In this document: in pieces, positions 58,201 through 64,000 of the stretch
Layout: each line of letters starts with the position of its first letter
Numbering within the stretch: the stretch's first letter is position 1
Notes under the pieces: model-generated
The model's database searches: none
Seen by the model: the letters and a program-made list of their open reading frames with translations, nothing else
What the model was told of the DNA's origin: nothing
Program-made: the position numbers and the translations under genes
Origin: Mycobacterium decipiens
GTDB lineage: Bacteria > Actinomycetota > Actinomycetes > Mycobacteriales > Mycobacteriaceae
Assembly (NCBI RefSeq): GCF_963853665.1
Contig: NZ_OY970459.1
Coordinates: 868,001-932,000 of the forward strand
Direction: 5' to 3'
DNA length: 64,000 bases

Positions 58201-60628
58201 GGGCTATGTCGTGCCCGATCGGGAGGCGACGCTGGCGCGCGAGGCACCGCAAGAAGCCGGGCTGGTGGGGCAGTGGGGACAGGTGTGGGGCGGCGTGTAT
58301 TCGGGGTTAACGTCGGAGGTGTCGGAGGTGTTGGGGGAGGATTTCCGGAGCTGGAACAGCAGTTATACCGGGGCGCCGATCCCGCTGGAACAGATGCGTG
58401 AATGGCGCGCGGCCGCTGTGGAGCGGATTCAGGGGTTGAGTCCAGCGCGGGTTTTGGAGATCGGAGTGGGTACGGGGTTGTTGCTTACCCAGCTTGCCCC
58501 CGACTGTGTCGAGTATTGGGGTACCGACTTTTCTGCGCCAACGATTCAGATGCTGCGGGCGGCGGTGGCATCGCAGCCATGGGGTGATCGGGTGCGGTTA
58601 CACGTGCAGCCGGCGGATAGGGCCGAGGGGTTGCCGGCGGGTCATTTCGATGTGGTGGTGCTTAACTCGGTGATCCAGTACTTCCCCAGCGCGGGGTATC
58701 TGCTTGATGTGCTGGCCGTGGCGATGCGGCTGCTGGCGCCGGGCGGGGCGTTGTTTATCGGCGATGTGCGCAATCTGGCGTTGTTGACGGCGTTTACCAC
58801 CAAGGTGCTGTGCACCGACACCGCCGGGGCCAAGGACGCTGCCGCGGTCATGCGTGAGCGGGTGCGCAGGGAAATGCTTGCTGAGCAAGAACTGTTGTTG
58901 GCGCCGGAATTCTTTACCGCCTTGCCGCAGTACCTGCCTGACATCGCCGCCGTGGAGGTACAGCTTAAGCAGATGCGGGCGGTCAACGAGCTCAGCTGTT
59001 ACCGCTATGAGGTGGTGCTGCGTAAAGGGCCGGTACCGGTTCGGTCTTTGGCCGACCTACCGATCCAGCCGTGGCAGCGATTCGAAAGCCTGACCGTGGT
59101 GGGTGAGTATCTGCGCGAGCAGCGTCCGGCGGGGTTGCGGGTCACCGGGATACCCCATGGGGCGGTTTGGCCGGATGTGGCGATGGCGCAGGCGCTGGCC
59201 GAGGCCGGCGACCGGGTACCGGTCAGCCAGATACCCGCCGAGCCATCCGGACCTGATGCGGTGTTACCACACCAGGTCCACCAGCTTGGGCAGGAAACCG
59301 GATACACCGTGGCCATCACCTGGTCTTCGACCCCTGGCCTGATGGACCTGTTGCTCACCGATTCACTGGATGCTCAACCATCCTCAGCACTGTCGGATCT
59401 GTATCTGCCCGGCGCGCCGATCGGGTCTTTAGCCGGTTACGTCAATGACCCCTCGGCGATCGAGTTGGCTGTGGAGGTGCGTCGGTGGGTGGGGGAGCGG
59501 TTGCCCGAGTACATGGTGCCGGCGGTGGTCATGGTGGTGGAGGGGTTGCCGTTGACCGCGAACGGGAAACTGGATCGGCGGGGGTTGCCGGCCCCGCAGT
59601 TCAGCGGCACCACGACCTATCGGGGGCCCCGTGATGAGCGTGAAGCGGTGTTGGCGAAGTTGTTCGCTGAGGTCTTGGGGGTCGCTCAGGTCGGCATTGA
59701 TGACAAGTTCTTCGATCTGGGTGGACATTCACTGTCGGTGACGCGGTTGGTGGCGCGGATCCGCGCCGAGTTAGACGTTGAGGTCCCTATCCGGGCGGTG
59801 TTTAACGCTCCTACCGTCGCTGAGCTAGCTGAATGGCTCTCCCAAGGATGCGAATCCGAATCTGTGGACCCCTTTGCGATGGTATTACCCATTCGTCTAA
59901 GCGGAACTAAACCGCCAATATGGTGCCCCTCTCCGGCACTCGGACTGAGTTGGCCTTATCGTGGGCTCCTCGATCATGTCCATGACCGGCCGATCTACGG
60001 ACTTCAGGCATGGAATTTCTATCACACGGCACCGTTCATCGCATCAGTGCGCACCATGGTGAATTACTATCTTGAGCGAATATTAGATATCCAGAAAGAG
60101 GGTCCGTTCTTCCTATTGGGTTGGTCCTTTGGGGGGGTCGTGGCCCACGCAATAGCGGCAGAGCTGGAGAACCGCGGACATGAAGTCGCACTGTTGGCAC
60201 TGATCGCCTGTGCTCCGGCAAGTGAGAATACCCGGGTAGCGCTACCTGAGGTCGCCTCTGAAAGTGATTTTCACAGTGCACTGAAGGCCTGGACCAAAGA
60301 GCGTGATGAAAATATTTCGATCAATAGCCCCGAATATGAATCATTCGCGGAAACCGTTGCCGCGATGACAAGAAATACAATTGAAATATTGAACGATTTT
60401 GTATCGCCAATTTATGAAGGTCGTGCTGTATTGTTAATACCCACGATCGGCGAGCAGTGGTCGAGGGAGCAATATCTGGCGGAATGGGCACCGCACTTGA
60501 AGGGCACTGTTTCTGCACACTACATTGAAGGCGAACATGCCAGCATGGATCTACCCGAGCCAATGGCTGCGATCGGCCGGGTTCTAGATCACATGCTAAG
60601 CATGAATCCGATAGAACCGTCGCCATGA
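38807..60628 (+). CDS. Giant five-module nonribosomal peptide synthetase with four N-methyltransferase domains and terminal thioesterase
   Basis: The 7273-residue enzyme reads C-A-nMT-T, C-A-nMT-T, C-A-T, C-A-nMT-T, C-A-nMT-T-TE. All five C domains keep HHxxxDG (HHIVCDG in C1, HHIAADG in C2-C5), all A domains have YTSGSTG or FTSGSTG and the a10 lysine in LTANGKLDR, and all five carriers keep the Ser of LGGHSLS (codons at 43106, 47549, 50831, 55301, 59729). The N-methyltransferases sit between a8 and a9 with SAM motif [12 protein letters not shown]. No epimerisation or reductase domain is seen, so an all-L peptide released by the TE is expected. GTG 38807 or ATG 38822 are both possible starts. 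Internal modules are near-identical DNA repeats, while the first C domain and the TE are AT-richer. I recognise no named homologue. Confidence 0.95.
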   Translation: MHNVVMSAGGIRASSAQEALWFAQKLVPDLPNNVSGCFEISGPIDHDVMAIALRHHCREAQTLRVRFIEDQDGLHQVLCGPESWEPEFFDVSDDSDPDVAAHSIISEIRATSFDLGHGLSGRAGLIKLNELRHFVFLVVHHIVCDGFGTFIAGRRVSEIYTALKSGGDIPRSVYCSPEAVTEYDSRYKRSERFTSDKEFWTSYTRAWPEPLNALRRPTSPRAATLRRSRILTGEDARRLQAAADDVGAPLPVFFIAAAAGCLSRLSSTSEFSVRLAVANRFGIARNTPCLLSNTVPVRVNVASGVGFSNFASSLGREMGSVLRHSRYPITEIRDTGRLQMQRSQFGPVINVLPFFSETLEFADSHAAFRDASFGACDDLLISIYYDAREMDSGESSSVYLQIDGNGLLYADEDLIRFTDHLVSFLRAVSAEPQQRVDLIEIIDPVERQRLLVECNDTATAIPETTIPELFAAQVARIPESPAVQDDQETLTYRELDIRATDLARGLRAHGAGPEAIVAVALPRSARLVVALLAIAKTGAAYLPIDPNYPSERSAYILTDAAPQILITDTPTAPTLPDTGIPLLILDTTEVGHGGIEATPADCYQDSPRPRPENLAYIMYTSGSTGAPKPVAITHRNVVALFTGFQRWCGLTDTDVWAWCHSPAFDVSAWELWGALLHGAQAVAVPWDVVRAPRALWQLVVDKRITVLSQTPSAFYELIRAEREYPAGAENSALRMVVFGGEALDPSRLRGWYPDQGDHAPALINMYGITETTVHTTYLELTSEDAESGVSPIGGPLGNVRVFVLDAGLCPVPVGVAGELYVAGAQVARGYRGRAGLTAQRFVACPFGPAGSRMYRSGDLVRWTAAGQLEFVGRADDQVKIRGFRIEPGEIEAVLAAHPRVAQAVVSAHTTTTDTDGGISEKQLVGYVVPDREAMLARDAAREAGLVGQWERVYDGVYSGLTSQVSEVLGEDFRGWNSSYTGAPIPLEQMREWRAAAVERIQGLSPARVLEIGVGTGLLLTQLAPDCVEYWGTDFSAPTIQMLRAAVASQPWGDRVRLHVQPADRAEGLPAGHFDVVVLNSVIQYFPSAGYLLDVLAVAMRLLAPGGALFIGDVRNLALLTAFTTKVLCTDTAGAKDAAAVMRERVRREMLAEQELLLAPEFFTALPQYLPDIAAVEVQLKQMRAVNELSCYRYEVVLRKGPVPVRSLADLPIQPWQRFESLTVVGEYLREQRPAGLRVTGIPHGAVWPDVAMAQALAEAGDRVPVSQIPAEPSGPDAVLPHQVHQLGQETGYTVAITWSSTPGLMDLLLTDSLDAQPSSALSDLYLPGAPIGSLAGYVNDPSAIELAVEVRRWVGERLPEYMVPAVVMVIPALPLTANGKLDRRGLPAPQFSGTTTYRGPRDEREAVLAKLFAEVLGVAQVGIDDKFFDLGGHSLSVTRLVARIRAELDVEVPIRAVFDAPTVAELAQWLSVHAGQRVRAALTPRPRPARLPLSYAQARLWFLHKYEGPSATYNIPLALRLTGAVDHAALRAAIVDVIGRHESLRTLFGETDGVPHQQILAVEEIDTPVLVTEVAVEGLAAAVVEAVGYRFDLATQIPIRAHLLAVSATEQVLVVVVHHIAADGASLVPLARDVATAYAARLAGQAPGWAPLAVQYADYTLWQHEVLGSEDDPDSVLSQQFDYWRAELDGVPEHIVLPLDRPRPPQQSFRGAQLGLSIDAELRARIEAHARQTGTTPSMVLQAGLMVLLHKLGAGDDLTIGGPIAGRTDDTLSDLIGFFVNTWVLRVDTSGNPCFGELLEQVRAKALAAYENQDAPFERLVELLNPIRSTAHNPLFQVSLALQNNPLPAIEFPGLDIEILPAPTHTAKFDLFVNLVDLPSHTKDPQPLTGTIEYATDLFDRDTIEKFATYYLHILDIVTTDPQQRIDLIEIIDPAERQQLLVERNDTATPVPETTIPELFAAQVARIPESPAVQDDQETLTYRELDIRATDLARGLRAHGAGPEAIVAVALPRSARLVVALLAIAKTGAAYLPIDPNYPSERSAYILTDAAPQILITDTPTAPTLPDTGIPLLILDTTEVGHGGIEATPADCYQDSPRPRPENLAYIMYTSGSTGAPKPVAITHHNVINMAVLCGWLEGPAQGRVAMAASPGFDASVLEVWSALLRGNALVVWAGQVDVAALRWLIADRGVTSMFVPTALLHQLADETPDCLEQMDHLVTGGDVLSPVAVGKVLVAHPQLTIVNAYGPTEVTVCATMYSLTAAGGFDGGSVPIGGPLGNVRVFVLDAGLCPVPVGVAGELYVAGAQVARGYRGRAGLTAQRFVACPFGPAGSRMYRSGDLVRWTAAGQLEFVGRADDQVKIRGFRIEPGEIEAVLAAHPRVAQAVVSAHTTTTDTDGGISEKQLVGYVVPDREAMLARDAAREAGLVGQWERVYDGVYSGLTSQVSEVLGEDFRGWNSSYTGAPIPLEQMREWRAAAVERIQGLSPARVLEIGVGTGLLLTQLAPDCVEYWGTDFSAPTIQMLRAAVASQPWGDRVRLHVQPADRAEGLPAGHFDVVVLNSVIQYFPSAGYLLDVLAVAMRLLAPGGALFIGDVRNLALLTAFTTKVLCTDTAGAKDAAAVMRERVRREMLAEQELLLAPEFFTALPQYLPDIAAVEVQLKQMRAVNELSCYRYEVVLRKGPVPVRSLADLPIQPWQRFESLTVVGEYLREQRPAGLRVTGIPHGAVWPDVAMAQALAEAGDRVPVSQIPAEPSGPDAVLPHQVHQLGQETGYTVAITWSSTPGLMDLLLTDSLDAQPSSALSDLYLPGAPIGSLAGYVNDPSAIELAVEVRRWVGERLPEYMVPAVVMVIPALPLTANGKLDRRGLPAPQFSGTTTYRGPRDEREAVLAKLFAEVLGVAQVGIDDKFFDLGGHSLSVTRLVARIRAELDVEVPIRAVFDAPTVAELAQWLSVHAGQRVRAALTPRPRPARLPLSYAQARLWFLHKYEGPSATYNIPLALRLTGAVDHAALRAAIVDVIGRHESLRTLFGETDGVPHQQILAVEEIDTPVLVTEVAVEGLAAAVVEAVGYRFDLATQIPIRAHLLAVSATEQVLVVVVHHIAADGASLVPLARDVATAYAARLAGQAPGWAPLAVQYADYTLWQHEVLGSEDDPDSVLSQQFDYWRAELDGVPEHIVLPLDRPRPPQQSFRGAQLGLSIDAELRARIEAHARQTGTTPSMVLQAGLMVLLHKLGAGDDLTIGGPIAGRTDDTLSDLIGFFVNTWVLRVDTSGNPCFGELLEQVRAKALAAYENQDAPFERLVELLNPIRSTAHNPLFQVSLALQNNPLPAIEFPGLDIEILPAPTHTARFDLAIDLVDLPSHTKDPQPLTGTIEYATDLFDRDTIEKFATYYLHILDIVTTDPQQRIDLIEIIDPAERQQLLVERNDTATPVPETTIPELFAAQVARIPESPAVQDDQETLTYRELDIRATDLARGLRAHGAGPEAIVAVALPRSARLVVALLAIAKTGAAYLPIDPNYPSERSAYILTDAAPQILITDTPTAPTLPDTGIPLLILDTTEVGHGGIEATPADCYQDSPRPRPENLAYIMYTSGSTGAPKPVAITHRNVVALFTGFQRWCGLTDTDVWAWCHSPAFDVSAWELWGALLHGAQAVAVPWDVVRAPRALWQLVVDKRITVLSQTPSAFYELIRAEREYPAGAENSALRMVVFGGEALDPSRLRGWYPDQGDHAPALINMYGITETTVHTTYLELTSEDAESGVSPIGGPLGTVGVFVLDAGLCPVPVGVAGELYVAGAQVARGYRGRAGLTAQRFVACPFGPAGSRMYRSGDLVRWTAAGQLEFVGRADDQVKIRGFRIEPGEIEAVLAAHPRVAQAVVSAHTTTTDTDGGISEKQLVGYIVPEPATDARIQIAAGAADEHAELAVEVRRWVGERLPEYMVPAVVMVVEGLPLTANGKLDRRGLPAPQFSGTTTYRGPRDEREAVLAKLFAEVLGVAQVGIDDKFFDLGGHSLSVTRLVARIRAELDVEVPIRAVFDAPTVAELAQWLSVHAGQRVRAALTPRPRPARLPLSYAQARLWFLHKYEGPSATYNIPLALRLTGAVDHAALRAAIVDVIGRHESLRTLFGETDGVPHQQILAVEEIDTPVLVTEVAVEGLAAAVVEAVGYRFDLATQIPIRAHLLAVSATEQVLVVVVHHIAADGASLVPLARDVATAYAARLAGQAPGWAPLAVQYADYTLWQHEVLGSEDDPDSVLSQQFDYWRAELDGVPEHIVLPLDRPRPPQQSFRGAQLGLSIDAELRARIEAHARQTGATTSMVLQAGLMVLLHKLGAGDDLTIGGPIAGRTDDTLSDLIGFFVNTWVLRVDTSGNPCFGELLEQVRAKALAAYENQDAPFERLVERLNPIRSTAHHPLFQVSLALQNNPLPAIEFPGLDIEILPAPTHTARFDLFINLIDTPSTTADPQPLTGTIEYATDLFDRDTIEKFATYYLHILDIVTTDPQQRVDLIEIIDPVERQRLLVECNDTATAIPETTIPELFAAQVARIPESPAVQDDQETLTYRELDIRATDLARGLRAHGAGPEAIVAVALPRSARLVVALLAIAKTGAAYLPIDPNYPSERSAYILTDAAPQILITDTPTAPTLPDTGIPLLILDTTEVGHGGIEATPADCYQDSPRPRPENLAYIMYTSGSTGAPKPVAITHRNVVALFAGFQRWCGLTDTDVWAWCHSPAFDFAVWELWGALLHGAQAVAVPWDVVRAPRALWQLVVDKRITVLSQTPSAFYELIRAEREYPAGAENSALRMVVFGGEALDPSRLRGWYPDQGDHAPALINMYGITETTVHTTYLELTSEDAESGVSPIGGPLGTVGVFVLDAGLCPVPVGVAGELYVAGAQVARGYRGRAGLTAQRFVACPFGPAGSRMYRSGDLVRWTAAGQLEFVGRADDQVKIRGFRIEPGEIEAVLAAHPRVAQAVVSAHTTTTDTDGGISEKQLVGYVVPDREAMLARDAAREAGLVGQWERVYDGVYSGLTSQVSEVLGEDFRGWNSSYTGAPIPLEQMREWRAAAVERIQGLSPARVLEIGVGTGLLLTQLAPDCVEYWGTDFSAPTIQMLRAAVASQPWGDRVRLHVQPADRAEGLPAGHFDVVVLNSVIQYFPSAGYLLDVLAVAMRLLAPGGALFIGDVRNLALLTAFTTKVLCTDTAGAKDAAAVMRERVRREMLAEQELLLAPEFFTALPQYLPDIAAVEVQLKQMRAVNELSCYRYEVVLRKGPVPVRSLADLPIQPWQRFESLTVVGEYLREQRPAGLRVTGIPHGAVWPDVAMAQALAEAGDRVPVSQIPAEPSGPDAVLPHQVHQLGQETGYTVAITWSSTPGLMDLLLTDSLDAQPSSALSDLYLPGAPIGSLAGYVNDPSAIELAVEVRRWVGERLPEYMVPAVVMVIPALPLTANGKLDRRGLPAPQFSGTTTYRGPRDEREAVLAKLFAEVLGVAQVGIDDKFFDLGGHSLSVTRLVARIRAELDVEVPIRAVFDAPTVAELAQWLSVHAGQRVRAALTPRPRPARLPLSYAQARLWFLHKYEGPSATYNIPLALRLTGAVDHAALRAAIVDVIGRHESLRTLFGETDGVPHQQILAVEEIDTPVLVTEVAVEGLAAAVVEAVGYRFDLATQIPIRAHLLAVSATEQVLVVVVHHIAADGASLVPLARDVATAYAARLAGQAPGWAPLAVQYADYTLWQHEVLGSEDDPDSVLSQQFDYWRAELDGVPEHIVLPLDRPRPPQQSFRGAQLGLSIDAELRARIEAHARQTGTTPSMVLQAGLMVLLHKLGAGDDLTIGGPIAGRTDDTLSDLIGFFVNTWVLRVDTSGNPCFGELLEQVRAKALAAYENQDAPFERLVELLNPIRSTAHNPLFQVSLALQNNPLPAIEFPGLDIEILSAPTHTAKFDLFIDLIDTPSTTADPQPLTGTIEYATDLFDRDTIEKFATYYLHILDIVTTDPQQRIDLIEIIDPAERQQLLVERNDTATPVPETTIPELFAAQVARTPESPAVQDDHQTLTYREFAARVNRLARFLIAAGVGPESVVGLAMSRSIELVVGMYAVVQAGAAFVPIDPNHPSQRNGYVMKTADPVCVLTTSGDGFDEAAGVRVVDVDHVDVSGFSADPITDVDRVRPLCPDNIAYVMFTSGSTGQPKGVAVSHAAIVNHVLWMRTQYAVGPNDVYLQKTAATFDVSLWGYFVPLISGAQIMLAAPNEQGNPQYLAKTIHSRGVTLTDFVPSMLSVFCASAPHDALASLRDVFVIGEALPPTTAQAFTTVCDAALHNAYGPTEAVTTTTWRTGPSDVDNVPIGTPQWNCQVFVLDAGLCPVPVGVAGEAYIAGAQLARGYRGRAGLTAQRFVACPFGPAGSRMYRSGDLVRWTAAGQLEFVGRADDQVKIRGFRIEPGEIEAVLAAHPRVAQAVVSTHTIASGLDDVSEKQLVGYVVPDREATLAREAPQEAGLVGQWGQVWGGVYSGLTSEVSEVLGEDFRSWNSSYTGAPIPLEQMREWRAAAVERIQGLSPARVLEIGVGTGLLLTQLAPDCVEYWGTDFSAPTIQMLRAAVASQPWGDRVRLHVQPADRAEGLPAGHFDVVVLNSVIQYFPSAGYLLDVLAVAMRLLAPGGALFIGDVRNLALLTAFTTKVLCTDTAGAKDAAAVMRERVRREMLAEQELLLAPEFFTALPQYLPDIAAVEVQLKQMRAVNELSCYRYEVVLRKGPVPVRSLADLPIQPWQRFESLTVVGEYLREQRPAGLRVTGIPHGAVWPDVAMAQALAEAGDRVPVSQIPAEPSGPDAVLPHQVHQLGQETGYTVAITWSSTPGLMDLLLTDSLDAQPSSALSDLYLPGAPIGSLAGYVNDPSAIELAVEVRRWVGERLPEYMVPAVVMVVEGLPLTANGKLDRRGLPAPQFSGTTTYRGPRDEREAVLAKLFAEVLGVAQVGIDDKFFDLGGHSLSVTRLVARIRAELDVEVPIRAVFNAPTVAELAEWLSQGCESESVDPFAMVLPIRLSGTKPPIWCPSPALGLSWPYRGLLDHVHDRPIYGLQAWNFYHTAPFIASVRTMVNYYLERILDIQKEGPFFLLGWSFGGVVAHAIAAELENRGHEVALLALIACAPASENTRVALPEVASESDFHSALKAWTKERDENISINSPEYESFAETVAAMTRNTIEILNDFVSPIYEGRAVLLIPTIGEQWSREQYLAEWAPHLKGTVSAHYIEGEHASMDLPEPMAAIGRVLDHMLSMNPIEPSP
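41207..44408 (+). repeat. NRPS intragenic repeat, copy in modules 1-2
   Basis: About 3.2 kb running from the A-domain tail through the methyltransferase, carrier and following C domain. It recurs at 45650-48851 (offset exactly 4443) and 53402-56603 (offset exactly 12195) with no indels. I saw no base difference from the second copy at the positions I compared and one from the third (44387 versus 56582). Confidence 0.85.
43246..47688 (+). other. NRPS module 2: C-A-nMT-T
   Basis: The C domain (about 43250-44580) is followed by an A domain whose central part (about 45180-45620) is unlike the other modules. Pocket residues: D-A-L-F-V-G-A-V-C-K. This suggests a hydrophobic residue such as Phe, Leu or Val; I cannot choose one. 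Methyltransferase at about 46039-47277, predicting N-methylation. The DNA flanking the distinct A core is identical to module 1 wherever I compared it. Confidence 0.75.
45650..48851 (+). repeat. NRPS intragenic repeat, copy in modules 2-3
   Basis: Second copy of the 3.2-kb block. Divergence begins at its right end, where AAATTCGACCTG becomes AGATTCGACCTG near the end of the next C domain. Confidence 0.85.
47689..50970 (+). other. NRPS module 3: C-A-T (no methyltransferase)
   Basis: This is the only module lacking the roughly 1.2-kb methyltransferase insert. Between the a8 region ([10 protein letters not shown]) and a9 (LPEYMVP) it has only a linker containing [19 protein letters not shown]. 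The A core equals module 1: D-V-W-S-V-G-M-V-H-K, Thr-like. The residue should carry a free amide NH. The a9-a10 junction (VMVVEGLP) matches module 5, not modules 1, 2 and 4 (VMVIPALP). Confidence 0.78.
50971..55440 (+). other. NRPS module 4: C-A-nMT-T
   Basis: Pocket residues D-F-W-S-V-G-M-V-H-K match a classic threonine code. The A domain is otherwise almost identical to modules 1 and 3, and the change from FDVSAW to FDFAVW comes from a few bases near 52994-53006. Methyltransferase at about 53790-55028. Predicted residue: N-methyl-Thr. Confidence 0.78.
53402..56603 (+). repeat. NRPS intragenic repeat, copy in modules 4-5
   Basis: Third copy of the 3.2-kb block. It includes one visible substitution at 56582 that changes Pro to Ser in EILPAPTHT. 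Partial copies without the methyltransferase occur in module 3, and a partial copy from about 58340 occurs in module 5. Confidence 0.82.
55441..59849 (+). other. NRPS module 5: C-A-nMT-T
   Basis: The first half of A5 (about 56930-57835) is a different A-domain lineage ([57 protein letters not shown]). The second half rejoins the shared repeat. Pocket residues: D-V-W-D-F-I-A-T-T-K, which I cannot match to a known substrate. The methyltransferase (about 58209-59457) has scattered differences at its start (for example [20 protein letters not shown]) and then returns to the common sequence. Confidence 0.75.
59850..60628 (+). other. NRPS terminal thioesterase domain
   Basis: An alpha/beta-hydrolase of about 255 residues with nucleophile motif GWSFGG (Ser codon 60125-60127) and a late histidine in IEGEHASM (codon 60536-60538). 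The usual catalytic Asp after strand 6 (LLDxxxP in EntF) aligns with Ala in LALIACAP (codon 60206-60208). The domain would hydrolyse or cyclise the chain. The base composition is AT-richer than the modules. Confidence 0.8.
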
Positions 60629-60970
60629 CTGTGTCGTCACGAAAAAAAGTGGCTGGTACGTGAATCGATGGTGACCATGCAGGGCGAAGCGATCCGGCGT
60701 AGCCGGATCTGATTGCTCGGGGCAGCGCAACCGGCGTCGCTGCAGCTTGAGCACACCTACCCGCCCACCCAGTTCCAGGTGCCGCCACGCCGAATCCACT
60801 ACCCGTGTGTCGTAGCGGTGCCGGGTACGGAAACCGCAATGCGGACAAGACATCACCCGCTGTTGCGGGCGCACCCACACCGTTGCCTCCTCGACGAAGT
60901 CGACGCCGCGGACCGTGGTCTTCGGCAGGCCCAGGACACGGTTGAGTAAGGTGGTCGCGCGTACGGGCAC
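60596..60970 (-). pseudogene. ISL3-family transposase remnant (N-terminal part)
   Basis: The frame starts MPVRATTLLNRVLGLPKTTV and contains the zinc-ribbon RVMSCPHCGFRTRHRYDTR and LKLQRRRLRCPE typical of the ISL3 transposase N-terminus. After CPE (near 60720) the family sequence stops and unrelated residues follow to a stop inside the NRPS 3' end. So only about 85 residues of a roughly 400-residue transposase remain. An IS481-family element lies immediately upstream of its start. Confidence 0.75.
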
Positions 60971-60978
60971 CCTCCTTG

Positions 60979-60994
60979 GTACGAGGTGTAGGAG
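60979..60994 (+). repeat. Target-site duplication, left copy
   Basis: GTACGAGGTGTAGGAG directly precedes the outer left end of the IS481-family element and is repeated exactly at 62297-62312. Confidence 0.8.
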
Positions 60995-62296
60995 TGTCTG
61001 GTTTCAAGACATACGAATAGCGTGTCGCAAGACATCGGAATAGGTTGAGCGGCCCAGCGTCAGCTGGTGTCGAAGGCTCGCTTAGTCATCACCGCTGTCA
61101 TCGTCGAGGGCCGCAGCCAATCGGAGGTGGCCCGCGAATACGGGGTTTCGCAGGGCTGGATCTCGCGTCTGGTGTCCCGCTACCAGCAGGAGGGCGAGGC
61201 CGCCTTCCAACCCCGCTCGCGCCGGCCGCATACCAGCCCGGCCCGGCTGCCCCAGCAGACCATCGACCTGATCATCAAACTCCGCCAGGACCTGTCCAGC
61301 AAAGGGCTCGACCATGGCCCGCACACCATCGCCTGGCACCTGCAACATCATCACGGACTGATCGTGTCGGTGCCCAGCATCCACCGGCATCTGCGCGCAG
61401 CCGGGCTGATCACCCCCACACCACAACGGCGGCCCAAGTCCTCCTACATCCGGTTTGCCGCCGAGCAGCCCAACGAACGCTGGCAGGCCGACTTCACCCA
61501 CTGGTGGCTGGCCGATCGCACCCACGTGGAGATCCTCAACTGGCTCGATGACCACGCCCGCTACGCCCTGTCGGTGACCGCCCACCGCCGCGTCACCGGC
61601 CCCATCGTGCTCTCCGAGTTCCGCAAAGCCTGTGCCGCCCACGGCATCCCGGCCTCCACATTGACCGACAACGGCATGGTCTTCACCACCCGCCTCTCCG
61701 GCGGCAAAGGCGGACGCAACGGCTTAGAAAATGAACTCCGCCGCCTCGGAATCACCCAAATCAACTCCACCCCCAACCACCCCACCACCTGCGGCAAGGT
61801 GGAACGCTTCCACCAAACCCTCAAACGGTTCCTGACCAAACAACCCAAAGCCGACACCATCGCCGACCTGCAGCCCCAGCTCGACGCCTTCGTCGAGGTC
61901 TACAACCATCGCCGCCCCCACCGCTCCCTACCCCATCGGACCACCCCCGCCACCGCCTACACCGCCCGACCCAAAGCCGATCCAGCAACCCGCACCGACA
62001 CCCACAACCGGGTCCGCACCGACCGCATCGACCAAGCCGGCGGCATCACCTTGCGCGTCGCCGGCCGGCTGCACCACCTCGGCGTGGGGCGAACCTACAC
62101 CGGCACCCGCGTGCTGATCCTCGTCCAGGACCTACACGTCCGCATCATCAACGCCGCCACCGGCGAGCTGCTGCGCGAGCTAACACTGGACCCCACCAAG
62201 GACTACCAACCCACCGGTGCCCCCAAAGGCCCCAAACGGAAGAAGGCCCGACCCTAACGCAGGTTCGGACCTATTCCGATGTCTTGAGACATCACA
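60995..62296 (+). mobile_element. Complete IS481-family insertion sequence (about 1.3 kb)
   Basis: The element begins TGTCTGGTTTCAAGACAT and ends, read inward on the other strand, TGTGATGTCTCAAGACAT; about 20 of 26 terminal bases match. A perfect 16-bp direct repeat flanks these ends, so they are the real boundaries. A second, better-matching terminal-repeat copy lies just inside the left end at 61023-61045 (TGTCGCAAGACATCGGAATA). It contains one intact transposase and appears recent. It inserted just upstream of the ISL3 transposase remnant. Confidence 0.82.
61067..62257 (+). CDS. IS481-family transposase
   Basis: The 396-residue protein has an N-terminal helix-turn-helix (SQSEVAREYGVSQGWISRLVSRY) and an rve-type DDE core: Asp in WQADFTHWWL, Asp in LTDNGMVFTT and Glu in GKVERFHQTLKRF, followed by YNHRRPHRSLPHRTTP. 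All catalytic residues are present, so it is probably active. A GTG start at 61067 is used. Confidence 0.92.
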   Translation: MSKARLVITAVIVEGRSQSEVAREYGVSQGWISRLVSRYQQEGEAAFQPRSRRPHTSPARLPQQTIDLIIKLRQDLSSKGLDHGPHTIAWHLQHHHGLIVSVPSIHRHLRAAGLITPTPQRRPKSSYIRFAAEQPNERWQADFTHWWLADRTHVEILNWLDDHARYALSVTAHRRVTGPIVLSEFRKACAAHGIPASTLTDNGMVFTTRLSGGKGGRNGLENELRRLGITQINSTPNHPTTCGKVERFHQTLKRFLTKQPKADTIADLQPQLDAFVEVYNHRRPHRSLPHRTTPATAYTARPKADPATRTDTHNRVRTDRIDQAGGITLRVAGRLHHLGVGRTYTGTRVLILVQDLHVRIINAATGELLRELTLDPTKDYQPTGAPKGPKRKKARP

Positions 62297-62312
62297 GTAC
62301 GAGGTGTAGGAG
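62297..62312 (+). repeat. Target-site duplication, right copy
   Basis: An exact 16-bp copy of 60979-60994, immediately after the right end of the IS481-family element. Confidence 0.8.
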
Positions 62313-62414
62313 CTTTCGAACCTATGGGCTACCCGGACGCCCAGACCGCTACGCCACCCGAGACATAGCACACCCCACCCGACCCACATTCATGGCAGTA
62401 GAGCCTCTCAAATT

Positions 62415-62645
62415 AGGAACGCGATGTCCTTTTCCTGCTCGGCCACCTGTCTGCGCAACCGCGCCACTCGGCGCGCTCGGTGGCTGCTAGCGGCTCCTAT
62501 CGTTGCGCGCCGCTGCCGCCTGCATACGGCGACGCTCCTCGCCGACCCAACGGCCCAGCAAAGGCTTCGTTGAGAGCGAGCTCACGGGTCACCTCAGCTA
62601 TCGAGCGACCGGAGTCGATCACCCGATGGGCAGCCTCAAACCTTG
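62415..62645 (-). pseudogene. IS3-family OrfA remnant, frame-broken
   Basis: On the minus strand RFEAAHRVIDSGRSIAEVTRE then LALNE leads, after a one-base shift, into LLGRWVGEERRRMQA. A further shift then gives RLRRQVAEQEKDIAFL. This is the order of an IS3-family OrfA (helix-turn-helix then leucine-zipper region). It breaks off near 62415. The rest of 62313-62781 holds nothing else I recognise. Confidence 0.65.
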
Positions 62646-62781
62646 TACTCAGTAGTAAAAGACCGGTGGATACGGGACACGACGACATCCTTCCAGCTGA
62701 ACCCATGATCCCGCTATCTCGATGTTCACCGCACGGGGTGAATCTCAGTTTCATGTCTGGTGTCTGCCATACTCTCTGCCC

Positions 62782-63597
62782 ATGGCCTTCAGTCCCGCCC
62801 ACCGCCTCCTCGCCCGCGTGGGGAGCACCTCGATCTACAAGAGAGTTTGGCGGTACTGGTACCCGCTGATGACACGCGGGCTCGGTGCCGACAAAATTGC
62901 GTTCCTCAACTGGGCCTATGAGGAAGATCCGCCGATGGCCCTGACGCTGGAGGCATCCGACGAGCCCAACCGAGCTCACATCAACATGTATCACCGCACG
63001 GCGACCCAGGTGGATCTGAGCGGCAAGCGGGTGCTGGAGGTCAGTTGCGGCCACGGCGGCGGAGCCTCCTATCTCACGCGCACCCTGCACCCGGCCTCCT
63101 ACACGGGGTTGGACTTGAACCGGGCCGGCATCAAGTTGTGTCAGAAACGACACAACCTGCCTGGTTTGGATTTTGTGCGGGGCGACGCCGAAAACCTGCC
63201 CTTCGAGGACGAATCCTTCGACGTGGTACTCAACGTCGAAGCCTCGCACTGCTACCCGTACTTTCCTCGTTTCCTCGCCGAGGTAGTGCGCGTCCTGCGC
63301 CCGGGAGGATACTTCCTGTACACCGATGTGCGCCCCAGCAATGAGATCGCCGGATGGGAGGCTGACCTGGCCGACAGCCCGCTGCGGCAACTCTCGCAGC
63401 GGGAAATCAATGTCGAGGTGGTGCGCGGTATCGAGAAGAATTCACACACGTCACGGGTGCTGGTCGATCGCCATCTGCCAGCCTTCCTGCGTTTCGCGGA
63501 CCGCGCGGTAGGCGCGCAGCTGTCCCGCTACCTGGAAGGCGGGGAGCTGTCGTACCGGCTGTACTGCTTCACCAAGGATTTCGCGGCGTCCCGATGA
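62782..63597 (+). CDS. Rv2952-like lipid methyltransferase
   Basis: The 271-residue protein aligns along its length with M. tuberculosis Rv2952, the methyltransferase that makes the methoxy group of phthiocerol dimycocerosates and phenolic glycolipids. It has SAM motif [23 protein letters not shown] after strand 2, [15 protein letters not shown] and [15 protein letters not shown] 62782 ([15 protein letters not shown]) is chosen over the frame opening 20 codons earlier. In M. tuberculosis the gene lies in the PDIM/PGL locus; here it stands alone among IS scars. It may be a paralogue acting on another lipid. Confidence 0.88.
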   Translation: MAFSPAHRLLARVGSTSIYKRVWRYWYPLMTRGLGADKIAFLNWAYEEDPPMALTLEASDEPNRAHINMYHRTATQVDLSGKRVLEVSCGHGGGASYLTRTLHPASYTGLDLNRAGIKLCQKRHNLPGLDFVRGDAENLPFEDESFDVVLNVEASHCYPYFPRFLAEVVRVLRPGGYFLYTDVRPSNEIAGWEADLADSPLRQLSQREINVEVVRGIEKNSHTSRVLVDRHLPAFLRFADRAVGAQLSRYLEGGELSYRLYCFTKDFAASR

Positions 63598-63654
63598 GCC
63601 CAGCTGGGGCACGAGTTCGACAATGTCGTAACGGCGCCACCGGCTTCTCCGGCA

Positions 63655-63770
63655 AGTTGACCGCCGAATCTCTGCCCAGTCCTCCACGCCCAACACCCGC
63701 TTCCTCCTTGGCCCATAGCCAAGACTCTCCAGGAAGCTGGTCAATTTTCAGTTGGGTGGTTTCTAGGCGT
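63655..63770 (+). mobile_element. Degenerate insertion-sequence end (remnant 2)
   Basis: Non-coding sequence homologous to 38041-38155 in the same orientation, sharing ACCGCCG, GCCCAGTCCTCC, CGCTTCCTCC and the CCAG-AAGC-GG/CAGTTG block. It is interpreted as the same IS-end type as remnant 1. Together they bracket panD, the NRPS, the IS elements and the lipid methyltransferase. Confidence 0.5.
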
Positions 63771-63801
63771 GGTCGCAACACTTCTCTAGATTCTGGAGGC
63801 T

Positions 63802-64000
63802 GTGTTGGCATCGTCGCGTCGGGTGAAGAAGAGGCCGGGGCGTCGCCCGCTGTCGGCCAAACGTGAGCGGTTCATGGAGTTGCGGGTTCGCGGGTGGAGT
63901 GTGCGCGCCGCGGCCCGCGAAGTCGGTGTGTCCCGGTCGGCGGCGACGAACTGGACGCGCGGCTACAAGACCTACCGCAACGGCGTCGAGGTCGGGTTCA
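63802..64000 (+). CDS. IS30-family transposase, N-terminal part (runs off window)
   Basis: From GTG 63802, with GGAGG at 63795-63799, the frame encodes RRVKKRPGRRPLSAKRERFM, then VRGWSVRAAAREVGVSRSAA and NWTRGYKTYRNGVEVGF, and is still open at the window end. The helix-turn-helix pattern is that of mycobacterial IS30-type transposases. The catalytic core is outside the window. Confidence 0.75.
   Translation, partial: MLASSRRVKKRPGRRPLSAKRERFMELRVRGWSVRAAAREVGVSRSAATNWTRGYKTYRNGVEVGF

Noticed and set aside
38807..60628. CRISPR or tandem satellite explanation for the strong repeats
   Set aside because: The repeats are kilobase-scale and in frame, and correspond to NRPS domains.
61023..62291. 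Placing the IS481 ends at the inner repeat pair (1269 bp)
   Set aside because: No target duplication flanks those ends, whereas 60995-62296 is flanked by a perfect 16-bp direct repeat.

Overview
The window is chromosomal DNA of a slow-growing Mycobacterium. Nearly every gene from position 1700 to 37500 has a close counterpart, in the same order, around the Mycobacterium tuberculosis loci Rv0632c-Rv0655 and rpoBC. Four tandem mycolic-acid methyltransferases (mmaA1-4), the hadABC dehydratase and an Rv2952-like lipid methyltransferase point to the lineage that includes M. tuberculosis, M. kansasii and M. marinum. I cannot name the species from sequence alone.

Layout. 61-1571: cyanase and a patatin-like phospholipase. 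1696-4506: echA3, a membrane-anchored hypothetical protein, a glyoxalase II-like hydrolase and an orphan antitoxin-like protein. 4595-9331: translation and export block (tRNA-Thr, tRNA-Met, rpmG2, hadABC, tRNA-Trp, secE, nusG, rplK, rplA). 9395-10808: a small accessory insertion (SAM methyltransferase plus a frame-broken gene fragment of foreign appearance). 10833-17082: mmaA4-mmaA3-mmaA2-mmaA1-lipG-ABC1 kinase, all on the minus strand. 17221-24544: two DinB-fold proteins, a GH38 mannosidase, a SurA-N-like protein, a ROK kinase and an HxlR regulator. 24705-25992: rplJ-rplL with promoter, leader hairpin and terminator. 25999-29445: TetR regulator, carotenoid oxygenase and mkl. 29712-37501: rpoB-rpoC, with a wild-type rifampicin region. 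The toxin-antitoxin cluster that M. tuberculosis carries between mkl and rpoB is absent.

The striking part is 38041-64000, an accessory island directly after rpoC. It has a second aspartate 1-decarboxylase (panD paralogue, TTG start) followed after 24 bp by a single 21.8-kb gene for a 7273-residue nonribosomal peptide synthetase. The NRPS reads as five modules and a thioesterase: (C-A-nMT-T)-(C-A-nMT-T)-(C-A-T)-(C-A-nMT-T)-(C-A-nMT-T)-TE. Four of the five adenylation domains carry an embedded N-methyltransferase, so the predicted product is a heavily N-methylated pentapeptide, possibly acylated at its N-terminus. Binding-pocket residues suggest Thr-like, hydrophobic, Thr-like, Thr and an unassigned residue. 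The panD paralogue suggests local beta-alanine supply. The modules are nearly identical DNA repeats over more than 3 kb, which implies recent internal duplication or gene conversion with short swaps that change adenylation specificity.

The island is bounded by mobile-element scars: related IS-end remnants in the same orientation at 38041 and 63655, an ISL3 remnant, an intact IS481-family element with a 16-bp target duplication, an IS3 orfA remnant and the start of an IS30-family transposase. An Rv2952-like methyltransferase sits among them.
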